From Turnera subulata (Eukaryota > Streptophyta > Magnoliopsida > Malpighiales > Passifloraceae), in NCBI GenBank assembly GCA_028386065.3, contig JAKUCV010004225.1:4539-68538 (forward strand): DNA of 64,000 nucleotides, read 5' to 3'. This document shows, piece by piece, positions 44,424-55,200 of this stretch. Position 1 is the first letter of the stretch; the number at the start of each line of letters is the position of its first letter. The position numbers were made by a program, and so were the translations under genes. The notes beneath the pieces were generated by a model. It was not told the DNA's origin. It was given only the letters and a program-made list of their open reading frames with translations, and did no database searches.

Positions 44424-46987
44424 CTAACAAATGCTTGAGGATTCATCTACTTTGTCATCTGAATCTTTATCTGAGTCTCCCAGATGATCAAAGAATGCAT
44501 CAAGATACCAGGGACAACGCTCATTCCAATCACCCTTGTTGGCATTGACTCGCCATTTCTGATCGGCAATCATCTCAGGGGAGAGTCCAAATTCTAGCAG
44601 TTCTTCCTCCGTGTGATTGATTGCCAAGCTGTATTCTCCACCTGGTCCCAGCTCCATGACCCGAACCGAGCAGTTCTGGGGATTATTCAGTCTCTCAAAT
44701 TGCTCAACAGTCCACTTGAACCACTTCATGAGGAATACACGAGAAGTTAACCCGTGGGATATGATTATGAGATTTAACTCGTTGTTAGGGTCATGGTTAA
44801 GCCTGTTCATGTCTATGTCCCTCCAAAGAGATTCGAGAAAACCTGCCAGGAAACACAAGTTCAGCTTCATGTTCATTCATAGAGAGACTAGTCAGAGTTC
44901 AATCAAACAGAATCATTCATTCACAAAGCTTCTCTTTGTAGTTATGATTATGAGGATGAATTATTGCTGCTGTAACACATTTACCACCAGCCTGACAGGC
45001 ACTAATAATAATAAAACGATTAGTCACCAAAAACAAGAAGCATGCAACTTTTGTGTCCGCACTTAAAGCTTGTTAGGCTGGTGCGCAGGCAATAGACTAA
45101 TTATGTTCTTTCCAGTCAACACATAAAACAAACTGATTAATTAAAAGCGTTTCCAGTATGTATTTTCTTCTCCAAAGTAAATTGGAAGCACATCCTAATT
45201 AAGGAGCTGCATTGGATAATGGAGAATCAAATTTGCCAATCTCTTTTATAAAGTCGACCAGGAATCTAAGATGTAAAGCCAAGCCAAACATACAAACTAT
45301 TTCAAGTTACAGAACAGGCAGTTGCAGGCTTAGAATTCCTGGGAAATATGCAAGAGCAGACTGTCTTCGGAATCAAATCTTGTTATATCCAATACTCATA
45401 ATTACAAAAGGAAGAGCAAACAGTTCATGCAGTGACACTAGTGCACGAAAGTCACCAGCTATCACCTTCATAAAAAGAACATTTCAGAGAAATTAATATC
45501 GTTACTTCTGCAGGGAAATACTTCTTTGCCAATGAGCAGTGGCTTAATTCAAGAGATGTGGCATGTAATAAGATTAACCCTTTTGCCAACTATTCACAAA
45601 AAAGCCATAGGATTCCAAAGCGTTTTAACCAGTCAATCAGGTAATCCAAATGAGTAATCTGTTAAGGAAGTTCATGCAATGTTTAGAAGTACTTTCTGTG
45701 GAAAAAATAGTAGGTAGTTCTGAATGAGAAAGCGGAAAGCAGGACAATGACATAAAAAAAGGAACAATCACAGTGCCCTTGCGTCCCAAAAACATGCCTT
45801 CAATAAAATGAGGAGAGTGAAAGCCATCGGTCAGTATCAATGCTCTACGGCCCAAAACCAAAGCATGAATAAGATTGTCCTGTGTCTAGACATTAGTTCA
45901 AAATTGAACTTTCTCATACTACAAGACTACATAAGGCTGGCTAACTCCAAAATTTTCCTCCTCCTACTTCATATTGGCATTCACATGACAATGCTATTTG
46001 ATTTAACTTCCAATATATAGCAGAAACAAGAACGCCATCATCATGAAAACTCATATCATTATTGCCTTTCAATAGGAGCAGAAATCAATTAAGAACTCCA
46101 AGGATTTTCTGTCTGGTGAAGCCCAAACTTAGGACTCAAAATTACCAATACTCTCCTTTTGCTAATCCTGCATTCTCCCACAGCCAAACTACAAACAGTA
46201 ACATAAAAACCCAATATAATAATATATCAACTGGGTATCATTCTCAAAACGCTCTTGGTTCTATGAAACCGCTACTGTAGTATCACCTCCAACAGTCAAT
46301 AACATTTCCAGCAACATAACAACAGAAGATAACAAGAACCACTACCCATTACAACAAACTAAAACAACTAAAACCATAAAAAAGGGAAATGAATAAACAA
46401 AAGGAGGAAAAAGAGATGTACATACTTGAGACACGATCAAAGACATCAGCAGCAGACTCTCCATCGGGGAAGCGATAAAAGAACCTCCCAAACCTCTCCC
46501 TAGTCTCCTTAATGACCTTCATCCTCTCCTCGACCTGGAAGTTGCCAAAATCCTGCTCCCTAATCCTACACTCTTCTCTGACCCCAATAATCCTCTCCCT
46601 GGCAAAGGACTTGCCAATCTCCCTGAGGGTCGATCTCGTCCTCTCGTAAGGGGACACGTAGAAGTAGACGTACCAGTTCTTGGAGGTGGCGGAGATGATT
46701 CTGTGCAGGCGGGTCCCGGCCAGCCTGGCCTGAGCGAGGCCTGCTGGGGTCAATGGGATCTTGTAGTCAGGGGTGGTGGTGTACGCTGCGGTGTCTAGAT
46801 TCCCCTGCGACTCCCCGTGCCGGACCAGGATTATCCGCTTTGGAAGGCACTTGTGGTGTTGTTGTTGGCCGGAGGTGGTGGGGGTGGGGGTGGTGGAGGT
46901 GGGGTGGGTGATGTGGTTGTTCTGGTGGCAGAAGTGGTTGTTCCGGCAGGAGTGGTGGTTTGTGGTTTCTTGATTTGGATGTGTCAT
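44424..46987 (-). CDS. Phosphoglycerate-mutase-like histidine phosphatase (AT74 type)
   Basis: Two minus-strand exons, 46987-46426 and 44842-44424, separated by a 1.6-kb intron, give 981 nt, 326 aa. After a His/Asn/Thr-rich N-terminus of 50 residues comes the catalytic RHG motif (RIILVRHGESQGNLD), the phosphate-pocket segment YVSPYERTRSTL, IREQDFGNF, the acidic PDGESAADVFDR, and the second catalytic His in LIIISHGLTSRVFLMKWF. The C-terminus is acidic (DHLGDSDKDSDDK). Plant relatives are called AT74; their substrate is not known to me, and this is not the glycolytic mutase. Confidence 0.92.
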
Positions 46988-47865
46988 AATTCTGTTGTTA
47001 TGTTATGTGTCTATCTATCTATCTATCTATCTATCTATGTTATGTTGTTGGGTTTCTTGATCTCTGTCTCTCTGTTCCTGTTATTTTGGAAGTGACTTTT
47101 TGGTGTTGTTAGATTGCTGTTCTTCTCAGTCGGGAACCAGAATCTGCGTGGGTTTTGTAGATTGTTGAACTCAGTTGTCTGCAATCTCATTTTGTTCTGT
47201 TCCTGTCTCGGTTTATGTTTTAATAGACCCCCCCACCTCCTATATTGTTCATTCAAAAATAATATTAATAATAAATACACATAGGCCTTCCCTAAATGAT
47301 AATCTAACTGAAAATGTCAATTCTATGTAGCAAGAAAAGGAAAATGTCAACTCTTTTTCCCCGTTATATGTCGACTCTTTTTTTAGTTCAAAATGAAAAA
47401 CTGCCATCCCTATTATTTTAAACCTCGATTGCAATAAATTTTTTGGTTTTATGTACCCAAAACAATAAATTTTTGGTTTTAAATAACCTCTGCAGGTATT
47501 TGCTTAGTGGTTTCTTGTAAATTTTTTGCTTGAACTGTTTTTAATAACATAACTATAAACCGAGCTGTTTTTTTTTTTTAATAAAAGAAACCATTCGTAT
47601 ACGACACTTGGTAATATAGACAGTTTTAGTTTGTCTGCATCCACACTCCATAACCCATGTTTTTGGGGGTCATGACATGGGGGTGTAGATCTATAAAAAC
47701 CGTATAGAATTGGCGGCGTTGCACACGAAAGGCCTTAATTAAAAGCTTGGGGGATCTATCTATATACAATATAGGTCATGCGTTTACATTAGTATTAAAG
47801 ATTCTGAAATGAAAAACACACTAACCCACAAAAACTGTAATCGTGTAACAAAATTGTTCTCCTCT
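46988..47865. other. Upstream region of the AT74-type gene
   Basis: Contains a (CTAT)7 microsatellite at 47010-47037 just upstream of the start codon, probably in the leader. The rest is AT-rich with no gene. Confidence 0.6.
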
Positions 47866-47875
47866 AATGTTTGGA

Positions 47876-49661
47876 GGGTTCAATACATTTTACCCCCTGA
47901 TCTTTAGGTCAAACTTCACTTACCCCCTGAAAAAGAAAAACCGGAATTTAACCTCCTGAAGTTTCTTATTTCACATTTAGACTCATTTTTTAAGGTTCCG
48001 TTAGGGTTTTTAAAGTTTCAGTTGGTTGATTTAACAGGAAGCATCGGTGACTGACACGTGGCAATGCTTTGACCGTTTAATAAAATTTATTTTTTTGTTA
48101 TTTTGTGTTTTATGAAAGATTTTTATGAAAGAAAAAGAAAGGAAAAAAATTATACAACACCTCTCCCCCTCCTCTTCCCTCTCCGGCAGCCCCCATCTCC
48201 ACTTCATCCTCCTTCCTTTGAGTGCCCCTCCAAAAAAATCTCTCCCAACCTCAATCTTATCATCATTAACTAAAACAATAACCATTAAAACCCCAATTCA
48301 AACACCACCGAATCCAACACCCACAGCAACACCACCTTCTCCAGTCCTGCCGGCGAGAAAAGAGTAGCAGGCTTAAGATGACGACGATACGGCGATTCTG
48401 CTGTAACGATCTCCTCTGGTTCGCTCCGGTTAATTTTGACCATCTCACTGAAACTGTACTTCCAATTTTCTCCAAACTCTTCCTCCTCTTTTGTGTTGAT
48501 GTATCTCTGGTTTTTATTATCTCTTCCGTGAAGAAAATGTGAACTGCTTCACAGTTCAAATTCTAAATGACTTACCTGGCGAGATGGCCCGACTATTTCC
48601 ACTTCTTCGCCGAAGCCCCGGGAAGCAAAATCATGGGCTACAGTAACCTCATATCTTCTCTCCTCTTCTTTATTTTTCTGAATTTCAGTCTCTCTTGAAT
48701 TTAAATAATCGAGCATATTTTTTCACATCGATTCTTATTTGCGGGTTGTCCTGTGGAGTAATTGACAGATTTGTTTTCTCCACTGTTGATGGAAGGACTC
48801 GGATTTGCAGTATTAGGAGTGGAATTTGGCTAGATTCGGGCTGTCCCATGCAGTTGTTGAGTTTGGAATTCACAAATTACTTTTTTCTTTATTGTTTTTG
48901 GTATCATGGCGATTGATAGAGAGGAGAAGATTAGATGGGTTGCCGAAGATTAGATTACAATCTTATCAGATCACCGCTTAGATAAGTTTGTGCATTTTGC
49001 AGTTTGATATTTTCTTGAAAAAAAGCACTGTTGGCATCACTAAAGAACTCTTTTTTGTATTTGTTTTGAATTTTTTTTCCAATATTATTGCAGTGTTATT
49101 TTGTGAAAAGAAATGCAATCTACACATGGTTTTTTTTTTCTGTTTTGTCGACATTATCATTTTGTTTTTTTTTTGTTTTTTAACGTAAACATTGTCCTTT
49201 TGTATTTTTTTATGTAAACATCATCCTTTTGTTTATTATTTTTTTATTTTTTCAGAATTGTTTTTTCCTTGAAAAAAATTGAAATAACAAGAATGATTTT
49301 TTTTCTTTTTTCCCTTAGTATAAATATTTTTTTCTTTTTTTTAGCCAAAAGAATAAAAAGATTTTGGTGGCCAGGATATTTTTAGTTTTTCTTTTATTTT
49401 TTTCTCGTTTTCTTTTTTTCATTTGATGTAAACAATTTTCTATTTTATTTTTTTATAAAAAATAATTGAATGGTTAAGATTTTTCCACGTGTCATTCAAT
49501 CTCCATCTCCGTTATGTTACTTAACTGAAACGGAATCGGTCCAACCAAAGGGGGTGAAACCGAAGAAAATAAAATTCAAGGGGTCAAATATCGGTTTTTT
49601 TTTCTTTAGGGGGTAAGTGAAGTTTGACCTAAAGATCAGGGGGGTAAAATATATTGAACCC
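47876..49661. mobile_element. Pack-MULE (non-autonomous Mutator-like transposon)
   Basis: The ends are inverted repeats: GGGTTCAATACATTTTACCC at the left and its near-exact complement at the right (TATTGAACCC, ending 49661). They match over about 54 bp with one substitution and one indel, then more loosely to about 190 bp, both including a subterminal GACACGTGG. A 10-bp target duplication AATGTTTGGA (47866-47875, 49662-49671) fits the 9-10 bp of Mutator elements. There is no transposase. Inside are pieces of the NAA20 gene, so this is a gene-capturing MULE. Confidence 0.9.
48378..48642 (+). pseudogene. NAA20: Captured NAA20 (NatB N-terminal acetyltransferase) fragment
   Basis: ATG 48378 opens MTTIRRFCCNDLLWFAPVNF then DHLTET up to a GT at 48456; a CAG acceptor at 48552-48554 leads into LARWPDYFHFFAEAPGSKIM and GY, with a GT donor at 48643. 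This is the N-terminus of the NatB catalytic subunit NAA20 with its first intron kept, so genomic DNA was captured, not cDNA. The copy is damaged: after the acceptor it reads FKF and then a stop (TAA 48564-48566) where NAA20 has FNMSFY, implying a small deletion. The GNAT acetyl-CoA site is absent. The frame at 48125-48367 in front is probably captured leader or another fragment. Confidence 0.85.
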
Positions 49662-49671
49662 AATGTTTGGA

Positions 49672-50575
49672 CATCTAACTTATGCTTGTTAGCAAAAATT
49701 ACTAGATTCTTGGTCATCTTTTGCACGGGATGTACGTACAATTGCTTGGATGGTAATGCTACCCGAATGAATTTAATTACTTAATTAGATAGCTATTTAT
49801 GAGATGGATTAGCGCCTGCTAGCTGTTTGTATATAGTAATGAAGAGGGAGGGATTGGTAAGTTAATTGTTGAAGACTTGTACTAAGAATAAGCTTTCATG
49901 AACCATGAAAGAAGCAAGAAATCTTGGTTGGTTTGATTTGGGCCATGGAATTCTGAAAATTATGAGTCAAAGGCAAAGCCTTCTTTTTCAAGGCATTCAT
50001 TATTATTCCTTTCGTCATCTACATATTTCCCTCCCAGAACGTGTGGCCACGTATGTTGAATTGTTGACGCTATCCATATTCTTATGAGAATGATTTATGA
50101 TTAGTTTCTTCTAGATAGAATTTTATTCAACAAGAGCATCACGTTTCATGACCCGTGGGATTGGTTATTTCTTATAATATATTGTACAACTTTTTTTTTT
50201 TTTTAAACCAACATGGTGGAATGATAATCAACTCAATTCTATTTATTCTATTCAACTACGTCTCAAAACTTAAGTCCTTGTCTACACCCAAAAAAAAAAA
50301 AAAACTATGTTGAGAAATGCAGGACTGGAATAAGGGTCGCCAATCCATTGTTATTTAAGTTTTCAACTTCCATTTTGTTTTGGAAAGCCATGCTTACGCG
50401 TGGTTCACATGCAACTAGTAGACCATAATAAATCTTAGAATTTTGGTGAAGCTTGTAAAGAAAAGAAAAAAAGATAGGTTCGAAAGGATAGATTTTCCTC
50501 GATTTTAAAAAATTCAGCTAAAGATAATGAAAAAAGCGGTTTTGAAAACTGAAAACATGGAATAATACAAAAAAT
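49672..50575. other. Intergenic
   Basis: AT-rich with T and A runs (about 50191, 50290). No coding frame is supported. The T6 run at 50569-50574 (A on +) is the pol III terminator of the tRNA. Confidence 0.5.
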
Positions 50576-50648
50576 TGGAGATGCGGGGAATCGAACCCCG
50601 TGCCTCTCGCATGCGAAGCGAGCGCTCTACCATATGAGCTACATCCCC
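50576..50648 (-). tRNA. tRNA-Ala (anticodon CGC)
   Basis: Minus-strand cloverleaf of 73 nt including the discriminator A. The acceptor GGGGATG pairs with CATCTCC and contains the G3:U70 pair that identifies alanine tRNAs. The anticodon stem CTCGC/GCGAG encloses TTCGCAT, anticodon CGC. The T loop is GGTTCGATTCC. There is no intron, and a T6 terminator follows within 10 bases. Confidence 0.97.
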
Positions 50649-51044
50649 TTTTTGTTTGTCCTGTGAAACATATAGGTAAAAATACAAAAATTATCGTCAT
50701 AAACAACTGCACATGAACCTCATACCAATTTCTCTATCCGTTATAACGATTCAGAATCAGACTAAGTTAGATCTTTTTGAAGAGTTAGATTCTTGGAAGA
50801 AAGACAAGATAAGTAAAAGGAGAGATAGAAGAAATTGAGAGGGTTTTAATATGGATGGAACTAAGCTTGAGTCTTTTATAACTTATCATCATCAAGTAGT
50901 TTATCAAAGCTTTTGTCTACTATTGATTTGATTCTATTGACATTGTTTTGACATACGCATCTCTTGGAAATCTTTTAATATCACCTTTTTATCAGATTCT
51001 TGTGCTCTGATTTTCTCTTGATGTTCGACACAGCTTTTAAAACC
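50649..51044. other. Intergenic
   Basis: Upstream of the tRNA; nothing recognised. Confidence 0.4.
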
Positions 51045-51332
51045 GTCGGTTTAGATTGAGTCTTTTTTTTTTGACAGAAAAAAAAAGGCATCAGTGGTGT
51101 CATCATCGCCCCGTCGGTCCAGGCCCCGGTCAGAACCGGTTACATCCTGGCATTAGACCCTCCTCATAGGAGAGACCGCCCACCGGGGCACCAGCGGACA
51201 CCCTCGCCTGCTACGCGTCATAGTGTCGGGGAGACCCCGGGCTCAACGGCCACCACCCCACAGTGTGGAAGGCCATATTCGGCCACATCACACTATAATG
51301 GGGCTTGACTGNGTCGGTTTAGATTGAGTCTT
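51045..51332 (-). mobile_element. GC-rich retroposon with 20-bp target duplication
   Basis: GTCGGTTTAGATTGAGTCTT occurs at 51045-51064 and again at 51313-51332. Between them lies about 247 bp of strikingly GC-rich DNA in AT-rich surroundings, with a T run and then an A run at its left end, which would be the poly(A) tail of a minus-strand insertion. Long target duplications plus a tail point to LINE- or SINE-type retroposition. I see no convincing A and B boxes and no coding domain. A single N (51312) sits at the right junction. Confidence 0.6.
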
Positions 51333-52293
51333 GATACACTGAATTGTGTTTCCGAAATTATTACGGAATAAACTATTAGGTAATAGTATTTAAAAAGTGA
51401 TAATAATGGGCCCACATCTTCGATCTCAAACCACCATTAATACTACCAATAAAATCAATCTATGACACTTTAGGATGGGTTTCATACGATCTAGAGGAGA
51501 TATCACTAATAATATTATATATGTCAATATGTATATTGTATAAATATTGTAGACATGTATTAAAGAAAAAAAATCTATTCTCCTAAAAAACAAGAAGAGA
51601 AGTTCTTGATCAGTTAGAAATTGTAAATGGTCATGTCACTTGGTATAGCTTGTGGAGCTTAAAATATACACAGCATGTGCATAATCTGATCATGAAGCTT
51701 AATATACACAGAACTAAGTTGATTATGTTACCAGGGATCTTGTCAAACCAATAGCCATCAAGATTTTGATCATGGATAACATTTTGGACCGTCCTAGTGT
51801 GTCCCAATCCTACTTATATGTATAGATATAAAAAATATGAAAAATATTTATCATGCATGTCATTTACAAAATCTTAGTTCAGTTGGCTATAATCAAGGCA
51901 ACAAACACAAAAAAGATTGGTGCATTGTTGTATATGCTGCATGCTTTGCATTCTCATTAAAACCGAAAAAAATGGGTCCCTAAATCTGAAAACCTTAAAC
52001 CATTGTGACGAACCCTTCTCTCAATCTGTGACATTCAACCCCACCAAGAGGAACCGTGTTGTGCTGAACACAGCCAAGCTCTATGAATACGCCAATTCGA
52101 CACAGAAAGAAAGAGCTTTGTGATTAGTCTTGTGGGGTCAGCTTGGTTTTGTAGATAATGGGTTATTTTGGATCAAAAGATTTTGAATTGATGGATTGTG
52201 GTTATTTTTTAAAGAGGGAGCAGAGCGGATGGTACTGATATTGGCGCCATTGTATTTGTTTTTGTGTTGTTTAAAAGGAAGAAGCATCTTGTA
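51333..52293. other. Upstream region of PIEZO
   Basis: AT-rich; no coding frame is supported before the PIEZO ATG at 52294. Confidence 0.5.
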
Positions 52294-55200
52294 ATGGGGA
52301 GGTTCCTCAGTGGATTTGTATTGCCTATGCTGCTGTTGACAGGTTTGTACCCTTCTACTTTCTATTTTAGGGTGCACTACTTTTTTTAATTAGAGGCTCA
52401 AGGATTTACGGATTCCTATCAATTAAGGTTATTAGCAGTAGTTGTATTTCACCTGATGTTTTTAACCCTACATGTCTGCAACAACTAATTTGTTGGTGGA
52501 TTATCAAGTCACTGATGTGAAAACATATGGTAATATTCTGTCCAAGTCACTGATGTTGAACCCGAGTATTTGTGCTTCAGTTTGTTTATTGGCTAGAGAC
52601 GAGTGTACTGGGTTCCTGTGAAGATATAATTTTAGTTATGTGACGGGTGCTTGGGTGCTGTCAAGTAGGTCTTGGGGACAATACTTGGCATGGCAACTAA
52701 TTAAGTCTCAAATGCAGATGGTTCATTGCTTTATGGTTCTTAAAACTGAAATAATTTGTTATATATTGCACACCAGGTGTTGCATTAGAGTCGGTGATTC
52801 TCTGATGAAAATAAATGTATAACAGTTCATGCTTTCATGCTGACTGCATTTGTAGTTTGCTATTGATCCCTATAGTGCCAGCTTTGATTTGTTTTTTCTC
52901 TTTCTGCTCTCTGTTCGGTGCAGCTGCTTTAGTAAATTGGAGTTTGATGTCTATGGCTGATTTGTTAGCCTTTCTCTTCGTCCAGTATACTGCACCCAAA
53001 ATTGGTACGCAGGGGTTATGTCTCATGTTCTTAGTCTTTCTATTGACATTTTTATTCTGTTACATGCTATTCAAGACTAAGACTGTATTAGCGGGTTCCA
53101 GATGTATCAGAATCACATTCCATTTGCCATAGTTGCTATTGGTTTCTATCTTATAAGTATGTTAAAATTTTTAACTCCTAACAGGTGCACGTTCTCGAAG
53201 AAGATCTATGGCATCCTGGTATATCCTCTGTTTTTCTTCACTGGTAATTTTTTCACAAGCCATATTTCATATTGTTTGTGCTATTAAGGGTGACCAGTGG
53301 AGCACTGCTGATGCTCAGTGGGCGAAGTTAATCGGTTTCCTTAGGTGAGATCTGATGCAGGAAAAAATTCCTACCTTCCATTTTCCTTTTCATACTTGGA
53401 TAACGTTTTCTGGCTTTAATTAGGAAAGTTTCTACTCACATTGAGTTGCTAATTTTTTTGCAGTTCTCATTCTTCAAGGTCAACTTACGCAACATATTTT
53501 TTGGTCATCCAAGTACTTACAGTAGCAGTTGCTGCGATTGAAATTTATGAGAACAGATTTTATTGGGATTATCCATGGTTGAAGAAACTATACTCTTATA
53601 TCAGACACATAGGTCTGTCATTGTGGGTTTTGTAGTATAACTTCTTTTCTTGATGGTTCTGTTCCTCTATTTTCTACTGCTCCCTCAAGTATGAATTACT
53701 CATTCATCGCATTTTTGCTTTCGGGATTTGGTTAGTATGCGAAATGTCTTTCTGAGTAACTGTACGTATTTAGTATATAATTAATAGGATAGTGGAAAAA
53801 TGGGTGAAGTGCGTTTCAACATCTAATTCTTCTTGAATTCCCTCCAAAAATTTCTCTCTTAGTTCCTCTTTTGTTGAATCTCTTGCGTACTTGAGTACTA
53901 GAAAATCCTCTGCTTCTTATGTTTGTAGCAAGATTAAATCCAAAGTTAGATTTTGAGCTGAAGCAAATCCTTGTTTCTGTTTCAGAAAGATGGCAGATTC
54001 AATGCAACATTTTCAAGTATCTGTTTGTTATATCTTAAAATGAATTATCCTAGTTCTCTGATTTTCTATGTTAAGCACAGTGAACCTATGTGGGAATTTA
54101 ATCTTCTCTTTATCAACTAACTTGCCCATTTGGAGGTTGATTTTGGATCATCTCTTGTGGTTCATGGAAGGTTCTCGTCTCAGGGTCTTTTGCTGCTTAT
54201 TGCTGCCCACCGTACAGCTGGTTTTGGGCATTAGTTATCCTTCCTGGGCATCTTTTCCTTTTTTTATATGCAGCAGTATTGGACTCGTTAATTGGTCTCT
54301 GACAAGCAACTTTTTAGGCTTATTTCAGTGAGTACCTTCAAGTTTTCGGGTATAATGTTGTTCTTTTGATTAGAATCAATTGCCAGTTTGACTGATAACT
54401 CTAAAATATGGTTTGAAGGTGGTGGAGGTATCTTTTGATGTATGCAGGAGGGAACATTGTTCTGTTGTATGTATATCAACTTCCCATTGAGCTCTTTGGG
54501 ATAATTCAGTGGTTTGCTGGTAATCTCGGTCTTTTCAAAATATCTGCACAATCAGAGTGGCACCAAATCTGTTCTGGAATTTCACTCATTAGTTTCTACA
54601 TTATGGTAAGCAGTTCATTTTTCATTTTAATTCTATAAATTGAATATATGGAAAGCTCGTTATATCAAAATTTTCATATTTCCTGTCTCTATGCCTCTAT
54701 GGAATTTTATGCATTTGGTTTGGCATCTGGTAAGACCCTTGAAAAAGCAGAAAAGAGCCTAGACAAAAAATGGCTCCACTAAGCATTTGCCCAAAGTGTG
54801 CGTGTTATCAAATCAACTCAACGAATCACTTTCTCTATTCTGTCATGAGTTGCAATACTTTCTTTTCTTAGTATGGAATACCCATTTTTATAGACAAAAT
54901 GCTTCTGAAGATTCAATCATAAGACTAGGGATGCCTGACAAAACAGCAGAGAGGCCCAAAGGACAACATCAAAGAGAAATTATTTCTTTGAAGTACTACA
55001 TGTATTCAGGGCTTAGCAAAAGGATTTCAAAGTTTTTTACAGTTGAAGGAAGGCTTGGTCTGGTGGAGAGGAGGCGGGGATTGAGCTGCAACCAACACCC
55101 AAAAAATTATCTGTTAGGCTTGGGTGGAGCTTTAGCTCAAATCCACAACCAAACGTAAGGCTCTAAGTGATATGCCAATGTAGTGACAGACACATTACTA

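Noticed and set aside
49000..49460. T-rich stretch as a regulatory element
   Set aside because: Low-complexity interior of the Pack-MULE; no further structure seen.
51312..51312. Second N as the same kind of contig-overlap artefact as 10173
   Set aside because: Here only 20 bp repeat and the repeats flank a distinct GC-rich insert, which fits a target duplication better.
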